DNA from: Actinomycetes bacterium
GTDB lineage: Bacteria; Actinomycetota; Actinomycetes; Mycobacteriales; Mycobacteriaceae
DNA: 64,000 nt
Assembly: GCA_023404955.1 (NCBI GenBank)
Contig: JAEXZY010000038.1
Coordinates: 1-64,000 of the forward strand
Direction: 5' to 3'
Under the pieces are notes generated by a model. The model did no database searches and was not told the origin of the DNA. It was given only the letters and a program-made list of their open reading frames with translations. Both the position numbers and the translations under genes were made by a program. Of the stretch, positions 50,597-59,725 are shown one piece after another. Within the stretch, counting starts at the first letter, position 1; every line of letters starts with the position of its first letter.

Positions 50597-51316
50597 CTAG
50601 CGAGCTGAGCGCGCCGGGCGGCCCGTCTTCTTGGTGGCGATGTTCGATTTTATGGCGTCGCTGTCGGTGTTGCGGTGGGCGGCGAGAAAGTCATCGACGA
50701 TGTTCGCGCAGTCATTGTGAGTGATAGTGCGAAGCCCGGTCATTCGGGCGAAGGCGAGTGGTCCGACGAGTTGGCAAAGCGCCAGTTCCTGGTCGAAGTC
50801 GTTGAGTTCGGCTTGAGCTTTTGGGCTGGTGAGTACGGCGTCAAATGGTTGACGATATTGATCGACAACTCGGGTCCGTAGCGCCCCGGATGTGTGGCGG
50901 TCTTCCGCTTGGGCATTGGAGCCGGTGGGCCCCAATGAGAGCCACGCGAGTGTCGTGACATGCAGCGGTGCGTCGTTGAAAAGGGCGGCTTGGCGGCTGA
51001 GCAATTCGATCAGCTGCTCACGGAGGGGTCCGCTGGTCGGTGCCGGAGTGGTCACTTGTGGAAGTAGGCGTTCGAACGTGGCTGCCAGTAAATGCGACGA
51101 ACTGTGGAAGTGGCGGTACAGCGTGGTTCGGGCCACTTTGGATGCTTTGGTGACGGCATCGATAGTGACCGCTTCCACCCCACCGGTGCTCAGTAGCGTT
51201 GCCGCAGCATCCAGCAGCCGGGTGCGTGACCGGATGAGCCGAGGGTCCACGTCGTCGTCAGGGACGGGCACTGCCTGACTGTCGCTCACTCGTTCACCTC
51301 GGCGGTCGATCTTCAC
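50597..51316 (-). CDS. TetR-family repressor
   Basis: A 239-aa TetR regulator with an HTH (LLDAAATLLSTGGVEAVTIDA, recognition helix VARTTLYRHFHSS) after a 30-aa N-terminal arm and a helical ligand domain. It is divergent from the hotdog thioesterase at 51392, whose promoter it may control. Ligand unknown. Confidence 0.88.
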   Translation of the reverse strand: MKIDRRGERVSDSQAVPVPDDDVDPRLIRSRTRLLDAAATLLSTGGVEAVTIDAVTKASKVARTTLYRHFHSSSHLLAATFERLLPQVTTPAPTSGPLREQLIELLSRQAALFNDAPLHVTTLAWLSLGPTGSNAQAEDRHTSGALRTRVVDQYRQPFDAVLTSPKAQAELNDFDQELALCQLVGPLAFARMTGLRTITHNDCANIVDDFLAAHRNTDSDAIKSNIATKKTGRPARSAR

Positions 51317-51391
51317 GCGATGCTGTCACGGCAGTCTAGCAGTGTGGTACTAACGGTAGCGCAGCGAAACCGATCGTATTGGAGGGTGACG

Positions 51392-51904
51392 GTGCCCGAA
51401 AGCCTGTTGCCGCCCGAGCGGCTGCCCTCGCACACCACGACATGCATGGGTTGCGGCCCGGACAACCCCCACGGACTGCGGTTGGTGGTGCATCGTAGCG
51501 GCGACGCGGTGTACACCGATGTGACGTTCGATGAGCGCCATATCGGGGCCCCGGGCCTGGCCCATGGCGGGGCAGTGGCCGCGGCATGTGATGACGTCCT
51601 GGGCTTCACGTTGTGGATCGCCGGAACCCCGGCGGTGACCCGCACCCTGACGGTCGAATATTTGCGGCCGGTGCCGCTGCATCAGACCCACCGGATTACT
51701 GCCCACATCGTCTCTCGTGAAGGGCGGGCGCTGCATGTCACGGCGACAGGCACGGGTGAGGGTGGGATCGCCCGCTTCACCGCCAGTGCAGTGTTCATTG
51801 TCGTCAGCCCTGAGCACTTCGCCGCACACGGCGATGTCAGCGCTTTCGGCGATCTTCTGGAGCAGTTCTCGCGCCGCGGCGGCCTCGACCCGGAGCCGTC
51901 ATGA
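51392..51904 (+). CDS. PaaI-type hotdog thioesterase
   Basis: A 170-aa hotdog-fold protein with CMGCGPDNPHGLRL near the start and the active-site region APGLAHGGAVAAACDDVLG. It would hydrolyse acyl-CoA thioesters. GTG 51392 has GGAGGG upstream. It overlaps the following TetR gene by ATGA. Its last 40 residues (VSPEHFAAHGDVSAFGDLLE) are echoed by a fragment at about 56107-56250. Confidence 0.82.
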   Translation: MPESLLPPERLPSHTTTCMGCGPDNPHGLRLVVHRSGDAVYTDVTFDERHIGAPGLAHGGAVAAACDDVLGFTLWIAGTPAVTRTLTVEYLRPVPLHQTHRITAHIVSREGRALHVTATGTGEGGIARFTASAVFIVVSPEHFAAHGDVSAFGDLLEQFSRRGGLDPEPS

Positions 51905-52572
51905 CTGTCCCTCAGGCGCGCAGCCACGGGAAAACCCCGCCTTCGGAAGCGAACTCGGTCGCTGCAGAGAAGCGAGCCGCTAACGCGTCGCGTTCACGCG
52001 CGTCCGCACGGCGCCGGGAGACCATTCTTGATGCAGCTTTGGTCGTGGCCGCGGCGGGTGGTTACGAGGCGGTTCAGATGCGGACAGTTGCCGAGCGGGT
52101 CGGCATCGCCGTCGGCACGCTTTACCGCTATTTCCCGGCGAAAACCCACTTGCTGGTGGCAGCGCTGACGCGCGAGTTCCGTCGACTCGACTCGGCCGGG
52201 GACTGGGCGAGTGGTGAGGGCACACCGCTGGAACGGCTCGAACGGCTCACCGCACATCTGCATGACCGCTGGCAGCGCGACCCATGGCTGACGACGGCCA
52301 TGACACGGGCCTTCGCAGTCGCAGATACCCGCGCCGCCGCGGAACTCGACCGCGCGGCCGATGAGATCCAGATCCTGCTGGCCCGCACGCTCAGGGGCGG
52401 CGAGCCCACTCCTACCGATCTGCACGTGGCTGGGATCATCTCCGACATCTGGCTGGCCAACCTCGTGGCCTTCAGCGGCCACCGCGCGACAGCCGCCGAC
52501 ACCCGCGACCGCATTGACCGAGCCACCAGGCGCGTCGTGACCAGCGCTGCTAGGCCAGCCGTCTACCGGTAA
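51901..52572 (+). CDS. TetR-family repressor
   Basis: A 223-aa TetR with a long basic arm, HTH (ILDAALVVAAAGGYEAVQMRT, recognition AVGTLYRYFPAKTHLL) and a C-terminal domain like that of KstR-type regulators. It is coupled to the thioesterase. A CGATAC-N5-GTATCG palindrome begins at its stop codon and recurs before mmpL, so it is a candidate for controlling both. Confidence 0.88.
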   Translation: MTVPQARSHGKTPPSEANSVAAEKRAANASRSRASARRRETILDAALVVAAAGGYEAVQMRTVAERVGIAVGTLYRYFPAKTHLLVAALTREFRRLDSAGDWASGEGTPLERLERLTAHLHDRWQRDPWLTTAMTRAFAVADTRAAAELDRAADEIQILLARTLRGGEPTPTDLHVAGIISDIWLANLVAFSGHRATAADTRDRIDRATRRVVTSAARPAVYR

Positions 52573-52598
52573 CGATACTGCTGGTATCGCAGCGATAC
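52573..52598. promoter_or_regulatory. CGATAC-N5-GTATCG operator
   Basis: CGATAC-TGCTG-GTATCG at 52573-52589, with a third half-site CGATAC at 52593-52598. The same palindrome stands before mmpL at 59.68 kb. It lies between the TetR gene and the DUF6188-like gene. Confidence 0.65.
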
Positions 52599-52650
52599 TT
52601 GGCGTACTCTTTGGGGATACGGCTCAACGATGCGTCGAAAAGAGACTGCC

Positions 52651-53115
52651 ATGTACACCCAATGGATCGAAAACCTTGTCGTACAACGCCTCTCGCTGCA
52701 CGGCGGCCTGGTTCTGGATTTCGATGATTACAACGAAATCGTCATCTCCTGCCCCCTACTATTGACGCTTCCTGCCGTCGGCACCTACCCCATCGAGGCG
52801 GTGCGTATTGACCCCCTCAGGATCGCGACCCACGAACGCCCGCTGCTGAACCTCGCCGGCGCACTGTGCACCCAGGCCTGGTCCAGCGACGATGGAGGGC
52901 TACACCTGAGCTTCTCGCGCGGACATCGCATCGATGTCGATCCCGACGCTGAACAGACAGCGTGGGAGCTCTATGGCATGCGCCACGGCTACATGGCCTG
53001 TCTACCTCAAGGACGGGTACGCGTGGTCCGCCATGACCTCCCCGACACCGACGACGCCAACATCGTCAACAGCGTCAGGCAATCATCGGCGGGGTCGGCG
53101 CGGCAGACCCACTAA
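52651..53115 (+). CDS. DUF6188-like protein
   Basis: A 154-aa protein starting MYTQWIENLVVQRLSLHGGL. It is beta-rich, with LVLDFDDYNEIVISCPL and LHLSFSRGHRIDVDPDAEQT, then WELYGMRHGYMACLPQG. This pattern resembles actinobacterial DUF6188 proteins, which are of unknown function. The CGATAC operator lies 50-80 bp upstream. Confidence 0.65.
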   Translation: MYTQWIENLVVQRLSLHGGLVLDFDDYNEIVISCPLLLTLPAVGTYPIEAVRIDPLRIATHERPLLNLAGALCTQAWSSDDGGLHLSFSRGHRIDVDPDAEQTAWELYGMRHGYMACLPQGRVRVVRHDLPDTDDANIVNSVRQSSAGSARQTH

Positions 53116-53163
53116 TCCGGCCGCGGACACTGCGACGGGTCGACTTGGGCGGCAATACGTGGA

Positions 53164-54213
53164 TCAGGTTGAACGTGGACAGGACCGCCCTGGCGACATC
53201 GAGGCGGGCGAGCATTCCCGGATGATGCTGTCGAGGTTTTGTTGCACGCGTTCGGCAGTGATGCCGACCGATGGTGAATACAGCATGATGTGGTCGAGGA
53301 CGCCGTTGTACCGTCTCAATTGTTCACGGACCTCGTGCGCCGTCCCGGCGACACCCATGGCGTCGATCATCTCCTCGGACACAGCGGCGAACATCGCCGG
53401 GAAATCGCGCTGGGCGAATGCTTGCCGGATGGCTCGGCCTTCGCTGGCGAAGCCGTTCACATCGAGTACCGTCTCGTAGGATTTGACCGAGGAGTAGAAC
53501 GCAATCTGCTGCGCCAGTTCGCGCCTGGCGACCTCGGCGTCGTCGTGGATGGCGCACATCACCATGGAAATGATTTCCACGTCATTGGGGTCGCGGCCGG
53601 TGTGCGCGGCGCCCCTGGCGATAGCGGGCCGGACGACCTCTTCGACGTAGGTGGTTGTGAACAGCGGATGTCCGGCTAGGCCGTCGGCCACCCGCCCGGC
53701 CGCCTCGCACATCCGGGGCCGGACACCGGCAGTGACGATCGGGATCGGCCTGCTGGAGGGTCCCACGTCGCCGGTCGGGGTGAGATTCATTCTGTAGAAA
53801 CGGCCCTCGTGATGGATCGGGCCTTCATGCAGGTTCCATATCCGGCGCAGCAGCATCACGAGTTCTTCCATCCGCAGGGCGGGTGCGGAGGTGTCGGGCA
53901 CGCCGTGCCAGTCGCCCATCATCCGTTTGGTGCCGTTGCCGATGCCGAGTACCAGTCGTCCGTTGGAGAGTTCGTCGAGGTCGCGCGCCTCGGTGGCCAG
54001 CACCAGGGGGCTTCGGCCGACGCCGTAGAGAATGGAGGAACCGATCCGACAGTTCTGGGTGCTGTTGGCCATCGCGGCCATGGAGATCGATCCGGACCGA
54101 GAATAGAACTCCGAGGCCCATACGGCGTCGAACCCGGCCGCATCAGCGGCCTGGGCGGTCTGGGCCAGTGACTTCAGATCCGCGCCGAGAACCGACAGGC
54201 CGTAGGTGCTCAT
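53164..54213 (-). CDS. LLM-class (F420-type) flavin-dependent oxidoreductase
   Basis: A 349-aa TIM-barrel oxidoreductase of the luciferase-like family: FDAVWASEFYSRSGSISMAA, GSSILYGVGRSPLVLATEARDLDELSNGRLVLGIGNGT in pieces, and IVTAGVRPRMCEAAGRVADGL. In mycobacteria most use F420. Its ATG overlaps the stop of the TetR gene (ATGA), which probably controls it. It likely acts with the P450 in oxidation of a lipid or xenobiotic. Confidence 0.88.
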   Translation of the reverse strand: MSTYGLSVLGADLKSLAQTAQAADAAGFDAVWASEFYSRSGSISMAAMANSTQNCRIGSSILYGVGRSPLVLATEARDLDELSNGRLVLGIGNGTKRMMGDWHGVPDTSAPALRMEELVMLLRRIWNLHEGPIHHEGRFYRMNLTPTGDVGPSSRPIPIVTAGVRPRMCEAAGRVADGLAGHPLFTTTYVEEVVRPAIARGAAHTGRDPNDVEIISMVMCAIHDDAEVARRELAQQIAFYSSVKSYETVLDVNGFASEGRAIRQAFAQRDFPAMFAAVSEEMIDAMGVAGTAHEVREQLRRYNGVLDHIMLYSPSVGITAERVQQNLDSIIRECSPASMSPGRSCPRST

Positions 54214-54806
54214 GACTGGTCTCCTGTGCGCGGGCGCAGCCCGTCGAACATGACGGCGCTGAGGGTGCTGGCGACCACCGTCTCGTCGAGGTGGTTATCG
54301 GTGACCAGGTACATGAGTGCATTGATGGTGACCGCGCCGAACAGCGCAATCGACGTCGATCGCGCATCGGGCTGAGCGACGAGGGATCCGTCGCGGGCCC
54401 CTTCGATGAGCAGGGTTTCGACGGGTTGTTGGTAGGCGGTATTGATCATCTCGGCGATAGCCGGCATGCGGGCCGCTCGTCCCAATTCGCCGATGAGTGC
54501 ACGGCATACCGCTGGCCGCTGCGCCATTGCCCGCAGTTGTGCGCGGATCACGAGTTCGAGGCGTTCGGCACCGGTGCCGCCGGTGTGCACGATCGCGGTC
54601 ACAGCATCGAAGATGTCCTTGAGGAGGTCTTCGAGCAGGAAAGCAAGGATGTCCTCTTTACCGGCGAAGTAGTAGTACAGCGTCGCTTTCGGCACACCGG
54701 TCACCGCGGCGACGTCTTCGATCTTGGAGTCGTTGAGCCCCTTCTCGGCGAACAAGTCCGCCGCGGCGGGAAGCCGGTCAGAGATCTGACGTGGAATCTT
54801 GCGCAT
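54210..54806 (-). CDS. TetR-family repressor
   Basis: A 198-aa TetR: HTH LPAAADLFAEKGLNDSKIED with recognition helix PKATLYYYFAGKEDIL, and a helical ligand domain. It is divergent from the P450 gene with a perfect palindrome between, and coupled to the flavin-dependent oxidoreductase downstream. It likely represses both units. Confidence 0.9.
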   Translation of the reverse strand: MRKIPRQISDRLPAAADLFAEKGLNDSKIEDVAAVTGVPKATLYYYFAGKEDILAFLLEDLLKDIFDAVTAIVHTGGTGAERLELVIRAQLRAMAQRPAVCRALIGELGRAARMPAIAEMINTAYQQPVETLLIEGARDGSLVAQPDARSTSIALFGAVTINALMYLVTDNHLDETVVASTLSAVMFDGLRPRTGDQS

Positions 54807-54828
54807 TGCCCCCCTGTCCCGTTCGGCC

Positions 54829-54853
54829 GGTTTAGACTGCGAGTCTAAACCGT
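54829..54853. promoter_or_regulatory. TetR operator between tetR and P450
   Basis: CGGTTTAGACT-GCG-AGTCTAAACCG is a perfect 11-bp inverted repeat, 22 bp before the tetR start and 27 bp before the P450 start. Confidence 0.82.
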
Positions 54854-54879
54854 CGTTACTTTGGTGGTCGGAGGTCTTG

Positions 54880-56076
54880 GTGGTCTCGGTGCAAATTCGT
54901 TACGACCCGTTCGACGCCTCGATTCTCAACGACCCCTATCCGACGTATCGGTCGTTGCGTGACACGGCTCCGGTGTACCGCGCCGAGGAATCCCATACCT
55001 GGGTGTTGAGCCGGCACGCCGACGTCCAGGCCGCAGCACTGGATCACGGCACGTACTCCTCGGTGGACGGCATCTTCCCCACCCCACCGGGATCGGACTT
55101 CATCGGCTCGTTCCTGCCGATGATGATCGTGATGGACCCTCCGCGCCACGACCAGTTGCGTGCCCTGGTGAGCCGGGCGTTCACTCCCCGGCGGGTGGCC
55201 GGGCTGCAGGGCGCCATCACACAGATGGCCGCGGAGTTGTTCGAGCGCCTCGACGAGGGCTCTGGTTCGGCGGACTTCGTGACCGACTTCGCCGCGATCC
55301 TGCCCGCCGCGGTGATCGCCGATCTACTGGGCATTCCCGCCACCGATCGTGATCAGTTCCGATTGTGGTCGAGCCAACTGGTCCAGGTCGACGTCAACCA
55401 CGGACAAACCACCGACGCACTGACCGCCGCCACCTCGATCTACGCCTACTTCACCGACTTCCTCGCCGACCGCCGCCAAACCCCCCGCGAGGACATGATG
55501 TCGGCGTTGGCGAACGCCACAGTCGACGGGATCAGACTGACCGACGAGGAAGTCCTCGGCTTCTGCGCGCTGCTGCTCGTCGCGGGCTACGAGACCACCA
55601 CCAATCTGCTGGGGAACTCCGCGGTCGTGCTGGCCCAGCATCGGCAGACCCGCCGACGCCTGGCCGCCGATCGAACACTATTGGGGCCGGCAGTTGAGGA
55701 GTTGCTGCGCTACGACTCACCGGCACAGGGACTTTCACGAACCCTGACCCGCGACGTCACACTGCACGACACGACCATGCGTCAAGGTGAGAAGGTGCTG
55801 CTGCTGTTCGGGTCGGCCAACCGCGACGAGCGCGCCTTCCCCGATCCTGACGTGTTCGACATCGAGCGCACCAGTGAGCACCAGGTCGCCTTCGGTCGCG
55901 GCATCCACTTCTGTCTGGGCGCGGCACTGGCGCGGATGGAGGCCCGCATCGCTCTGGATGCTCTGTTGGACAAGGTGCCCGACTGGGAGGTCGATCTTGA
56001 ATCGGCGCGGCGGCTGCGGTCCGGACCGATCCGCGGCTACACATCGCTGCCCATCACTTGGACCACACCGGTCTAG
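54880..56076 (+). CDS. Cytochrome P450
   Basis: A 398-aa soluble bacterial P450. I-helix oxygen site LLVAGYETTTN, ExxR pair in EELLRYDSP, and haem loop FGRGIHFCLGAAL with the Cys ligand. GTG 54880 has GGAGG five bases before it. The substrate is unknown; sterol- and fatty-acid-type P450s are close by pattern. Redox partners are not encoded here. Confidence 0.94.
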   Translation: MVSVQIRYDPFDASILNDPYPTYRSLRDTAPVYRAEESHTWVLSRHADVQAAALDHGTYSSVDGIFPTPPGSDFIGSFLPMMIVMDPPRHDQLRALVSRAFTPRRVAGLQGAITQMAAELFERLDEGSGSADFVTDFAAILPAAVIADLLGIPATDRDQFRLWSSQLVQVDVNHGQTTDALTAATSIYAYFTDFLADRRQTPREDMMSALANATVDGIRLTDEEVLGFCALLLVAGYETTTNLLGNSAVVLAQHRQTRRRLAADRTLLGPAVEELLRYDSPAQGLSRTLTRDVTLHDTTMRQGEKVLLLFGSANRDERAFPDPDVFDIERTSEHQVAFGRGIHFCLGAALARMEARIALDALLDKVPDWEVDLESARRLRSGPIRGYTSLPITWTTPV

Positions 56077-56106
56077 CCCGTGCCCCTCCTCGACGACGCG
56101 TCGTGT

Positions 56107-56250
56107 GCATCACCGCGCGGCCAGGTTCTTCATCGCCGTCGATATCGAGCACTCCGCCGCGCACGGCGACCTCGGCGCATTCGGCGACATGCTCAAACGA
56201 TTCGCGGGCTCGAACGGTGATCGACCCATGACCGGACAGGAGAAAGGGGC
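56107..56250 (+). pseudogene. Relic of a hotdog thioesterase 3' end
   Basis: One frame reads ARFFIAVDIEHSAAHGDL then GAFGDMLKRFAGSNG. This mirrors the end of the thioesterase at 51392 (VSPEHFAAHGDVSAFGDLLEQF). No start or upstream domain remains. It sits just before a different, intact thioesterase gene. Confidence 0.55.
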
Positions 56251-56703
56251 ATGGTGGTGGCAGTGACATTCGCGCACTTCGATGAGCAGATCGCCGACCA
56301 GCTGCTCAGATCGCCGAACACAGCAGGTGGACTGTCGAGGTTTCTGAGCTTTCGGCACACCGAACTCGCCGCCGGTCGGCTGGTGGCAGAGATGGAAACC
56401 CGTGCCGAACTGCTCACACCCTTCGGCACCCTGCACGGCGGATGTCTATCGGCGATGGTCGACCACTGTCTCGGAGTCGTGTTCTACCCCGTCATTCCGG
56501 CCGGATCATGGGTCGCCACCACCGAATTCAAGCTAAACCTGCTGCGACCCGTGTCCACCGGTGTGTGTGTCGCCGTCACCGACATCGTGTCGCTGGGCAA
56601 GCGCAGTGGAGTGGCGCGCATCGACATTAGCAACGGCGACAAAGCCGTCTGCGTAGCCCAGGGCACGGTCACGATCGTGAACGCCGCGGGCAACGCACTA
56701 TGA
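56251..56703 (+). CDS. PaaI-type hotdog thioesterase
   Basis: A 150-aa hotdog protein with ELLTPFGTLHGGCLSAMVDHCLG (active-site loop) and a VATTEFKLNLLRPV strand. The acyl-CoA substrate is unknown. GGAGAAAGGGG precedes ATG 56251. It is in line with the P450 gene upstream and the hydrolase downstream (58 bp). Confidence 0.88.
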   Translation: MVVAVTFAHFDEQIADQLLRSPNTAGGLSRFLSFRHTELAAGRLVAEMETRAELLTPFGTLHGGCLSAMVDHCLGVVFYPVIPAGSWVATTEFKLNLLRPVSTGVCVAVTDIVSLGKRSGVARIDISNGDKAVCVAQGTVTIVNAAGNAL

Positions 56704-56761
56704 AGGCGCTTGCTGCCGGGCCCACGCTTCGGGCGGACGACGATCTCGCCAGGAAGGTGTC

Positions 56762-57652
56762 ATGACCTCCGCCGTGCAGCATCGGGTCCGAACCCAGGAC
56801 GGGATCGCCCTGGCTGCGGACTGCTACGGCCACGATGACGCCCGTCCCGTCGTGCTGCTCCTGCACGGCGGCGGCCAGAACCGGCACGCGTGGAGCACTT
56901 CAGCGCGTCGCCTCCACGCATGCGGATACACAGTCGTCGCCTACGACACCCGCGGTCACGGCGACAGCGACTGGGACCCAGCCGGCAGGTACGACATCGA
57001 GCGACTCGCGACCGATCTTCTCGCCGTGCGCGAGCACTTCAGCGCCTATACCGCCCCTGCGGTCGTAGGTGCATCCCTTGGGGGCATGACCGTGCTCGGC
57101 ACGCATCTGTTGACATCCGGGGCGTCGTGGGCGGCGGTCGTCCTGGTCGACGTCACCCCGCGACTTGAATTCCAGGGCGCCCGTCGCGTGGTGACGTTCA
57201 TGGCCGCACATCCCGATGGCTTTAGCACCCTCTCTGACGCCGCAGAGGTGATCGCCGCGTACAACCCCCATCGCTCGCGCCCGGCCAACGTCGACGGCCT
57301 GCGCAAGGTGCTACGGCAGCGTCACGACGGCCGCTGGATCTGGCGGTGGGACCCGGCATTCATTCACTCCAACTTCGACTTTCTCCGCGACGAATCGACC
57401 ACGGGAACGGAGCAATTCGACGCAATCAGCCACCTGCTGATCGACGGAGCCCGACGGGTCAATGCCCCAACACTTCTCGTAAGGGGCCTCTTGTCCGACG
57501 TGGTCTCCCAAGCCACCGTCGACGAGTTCAAGCAACTGGTTCCCCACGCCGAGACCGTCGACGTATCCGGCACCGGACACATGATCGCCGGCGACGACAA
57601 CGACGCCTTCGGCTGCGCCGTCACCGAGTTCCTCGGCCGGAACCTCCTGTAG
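56762..57652 (+). CDS. Alpha/beta-fold hydrolase
   Basis: A 296-aa alpha/beta hydrolase with oxyanion HGGGQNRHAW, nucleophile Ser in VVGASLGGMTV, acid region LLVRGLLSDVVS and catalytic His in VSGTGHMIAGDD. It is complete. Together with the P450 and thioesterase it forms a plus-strand catabolic unit, substrate unknown. Confidence 0.9.
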   Translation: MTSAVQHRVRTQDGIALAADCYGHDDARPVVLLLHGGGQNRHAWSTSARRLHACGYTVVAYDTRGHGDSDWDPAGRYDIERLATDLLAVREHFSAYTAPAVVGASLGGMTVLGTHLLTSGASWAAVVLVDVTPRLEFQGARRVVTFMAAHPDGFSTLSDAAEVIAAYNPHRSRPANVDGLRKVLRQRHDGRWIWRWDPAFIHSNFDFLRDESTTGTEQFDAISHLLIDGARRVNAPTLLVRGLLSDVVSQATVDEFKQLVPHAETVDVSGTGHMIAGDDNDAFGCAVTEFLGRNLL

Positions 57653-57785
57653 GTCGCGACGTTGGTCGAGCACCATCGATCGGCCAGTAGTCAGAACCGA
57701 TCTTGACTTCACAGCGCGCGAAGCGGAGCCCATGAAGTGTTCTTCGGTTAAGGCCGACTTTGAACTGTGCCGGGCTCTGGTCGAG

Positions 57786-58655
57786 CTAGACGCCACTACG
57801 CACTTGCTGGCCACCATCGGCGTCGAAGAGTTCCTTGGTCCAGCGTTCGAGGATTTCTGCGCTGTCCCAGTCGTCGGGATGAAATCCGGCGCGGGTGTAG
57901 GAGCGAAAGCGCGCAATTGCTGCTGGGCTGAATAGCGGGTTATGACGGAAGGCTCGAAGGCTGCGCAGCAAGCGCACCGGGTTGTAGGCGGAACGGTCAC
58001 CAGCCAGAGAGCGGGTGGTCTGGATGACCAACTCGCTGAACAAGAGGAGGCTGGCGATCCGCATCCCCCAGACCCTGGTGCGTTCGCTTCCACCGACCGT
58101 CTCGTAGACATCGAAAGCAACGGCCTTATGCTCGCATTCTTCCAGTGCGTGCCAGAGCAGAATAGGCCGCACTTCGGTGTCGCCGATCAGTTCTTGAGCT
58201 TCGTCGCTGGTGAGAATGATCTCGGCGAATGTCGCCGTGTAGTGCTCGAGGGCGGCCGTCACAGCCAGGCGCATCTTGGGAGAAAAACGCTTCTCAAGTC
58301 GGCCAACCAGCTTCTTGACATGCCGATCGATCCCCTCGGTGGGATAGCCCATTGCTTGAAGCCGATCGTTGAGCAGCCGATGCTGGTGTCGGTGGGTGGC
58401 CTCTTGTGCGATAAACCCCTTGACCGCCTCCTTGAGGTCAGCGTCGCTGATGTGGTCCCGGTACTCGCGGACTGACCGGATAAAGAAGTCTTCGCCTTCG
58501 GGGAACGTGGCCGACAAGGTGGACACAAAGTGGCTCATCACCAAGTCGCCATCAACGAAGTGCTGCCGACTGGTCCCAGCAGGCATATCGAATCGAACAC
58601 GGCGGGGCTTCGGGACGACCCGTGCGGTGGGCCGTGTGGACGAATCGTCGCTCAT
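57786..58655 (-). CDS. PF10118-type (metal-dependent hydrolase-like) protein
   Basis: A 289-aa helical protein with HFVDGDLVMSHFVSTLSATF, EGEDFFIRSVR, AQEATHRHQH and HALEECEHKAVAFDV. These His/Glu motifs recall the PF10118 family, probably a di-iron, ferritin-like fold. Function is unproven; relatives often lie beside TetR genes and lipid enzymes. It is divergent from the TetR gene at 58760. Confidence 0.82.
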   Translation of the reverse strand: MSDDSSTRPTARVVPKPRRVRFDMPAGTSRQHFVDGDLVMSHFVSTLSATFPEGEDFFIRSVREYRDHISDADLKEAVKGFIAQEATHRHQHRLLNDRLQAMGYPTEGIDRHVKKLVGRLEKRFSPKMRLAVTAALEHYTATFAEIILTSDEAQELIGDTEVRPILLWHALEECEHKAVAFDVYETVGGSERTRVWGMRIASLLLFSELVIQTTRSLAGDRSAYNPVRLLRSLRAFRHNPLFSPAAIARFRSYTRAGFHPDDWDSAEILERWTKELFDADGGQQVRSGV

Positions 58656-58689
58656 GTTGTTCTCCCATTCGCCAAGGACGCGCTGTCAA

Positions 58690-58711
58690 TCTGACTCTAA
58701 GCCTTGTCAGA
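58690..58711. promoter_or_regulatory. Possible TetR operator
   Basis: TCTGAC-N10-GTCAGA between the PF10118-type gene and the divergent TetR gene. Confidence 0.5.
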
Positions 58712-58759
58712 ATTAGATGGCAAGCTATCCACGTGGTTTCGGCGCGGGTGTATAGCGGA

Positions 58760-59395
58760 ATGTCCGCCGAGGAGCGTCACCGGAACCGGCGCACCCGTCT
58801 CATCGAGGCCGCAACGGAGTTGATCGGCACGCGCGGCGTTGCCGCCGCCACTGTGACTGCCGTCTGCGCTGAATCGGGTGTCACGTCACGGTACTTCTAC
58901 CAGCACTTCTCCGACCGAGACGCACTCCTGCGGGCTGTCTACCAGCAGCTCTATGCCACCTTCCAGGAGGTGATAGTCGACGCGATCCCCGATGCCGGCG
59001 AGCCACCGGAGGTATTGGCGTACGCGCCAATCCGCAGGCTGGTCGGCATGATCGACAACGACCCGCGGCTGGGTCGGATCCTGTTCGTGGAATCTGCAAC
59101 CGAGCCGCTGCTCCGAGAGCTACGCAGCGAACTAATGGCAGGTTTCACCGACCTTGTCTTGCGCGAAGCCAGACTTCACCTCGACATCGCCGACTCTGCC
59201 GTGGGGGTTGCCCATTTGGCTTCGACCTTGGGCGTGGGAGGGCTATTCGAAGTCTTGCGCCGCCGACTCGACGGAGAACTGGAATTCACCACAGATGAAC
59301 TCGTTCAGCACTGCGCAGGTTTCCTGGGCAGCCTAGGCAATTACGTGCTGCTGCAGAACACGGGCCAGTCGGCCACAACCGAAGCGCAAACCTAG
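58760..59395 (+). CDS. TetR-family repressor
   Basis: A 211-aa TetR from ATG 58760 (a GTG at 58733 would add nine residues). HTH LIEAATELIGTRGVAAATVT with recognition helix VTSRYFYQHFSDRDALL. It is divergent from the PF10118-type gene and upstream of mmpL by 330 bp. Confidence 0.87.
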   Translation: MSAEERHRNRRTRLIEAATELIGTRGVAAATVTAVCAESGVTSRYFYQHFSDRDALLRAVYQQLYATFQEVIVDAIPDAGEPPEVLAYAPIRRLVGMIDNDPRLGRILFVESATEPLLRELRSELMAGFTDLVLREARLHLDIADSAVGVAHLASTLGVGGLFEVLRRRLDGELEFTTDELVQHCAGFLGSLGNYVLLQNTGQSATTEAQT

Positions 59396-59609
59396 AGCTA
59401 GCGGCCCCGCTACGCGATGTGGCCGTGCGTGCGCCCGACGACCAACGTCCGAGAACAGCAACAGCAAGACCCTGAACGGCATCCAAGGCCAGTGTCGTCG
59501 ACTTACAGCGTCAGCCCTGGCTTCCAGAAACCCACTGAGTGTTCGATCATTCCTCTGCCCACTGCGACCGTCGGCCCGGTCCCGACTCGATAGCGGTCGC
59601 CGGCCCCTT

Positions 59610-59639
59610 CGCCAGCCGCGCGCTTTGCGCGGCCTGGCG
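59610..59639. terminator. GC-rich hairpin
   Basis: CGCCAG-CCGCGC pairs with GCGCGG-CTGGCG with one bulged C and a 5-nt loop. It probably ends transcription from the TetR gene before mmpL. There is no T-run, as usual in mycobacteria. Confidence 0.5.
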
Positions 59640-59677
59640 ACGACGGCCCCGCCACCACTTGCACTACATGCGGTAGC

Positions 59678-59702
59678 GTAGCGATACCGATAGTATCGCT
59701 AC
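59678..59702. promoter_or_regulatory. CGATAC-N5-GTATCG operator before mmpL
   Basis: GTAGCGATAC-CGATA-GTATCGCTAC is a perfect 10-bp inverted repeat, 24 bp before the mmpL start. Its core matches the one at 52573. Confidence 0.8.
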
Positions 59703-59725
59703 GATTCGCTACTAGTGGAGGCCCA

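Larger units (their letters stand above)
59396..59725. other. Intergenic region between TetR gene and mmpL
   Basis: 330 bp with no gene. It holds a strong hairpin at 59610-59639 and the CGATAC operator at 59678-59702. Confidence 0.5.
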
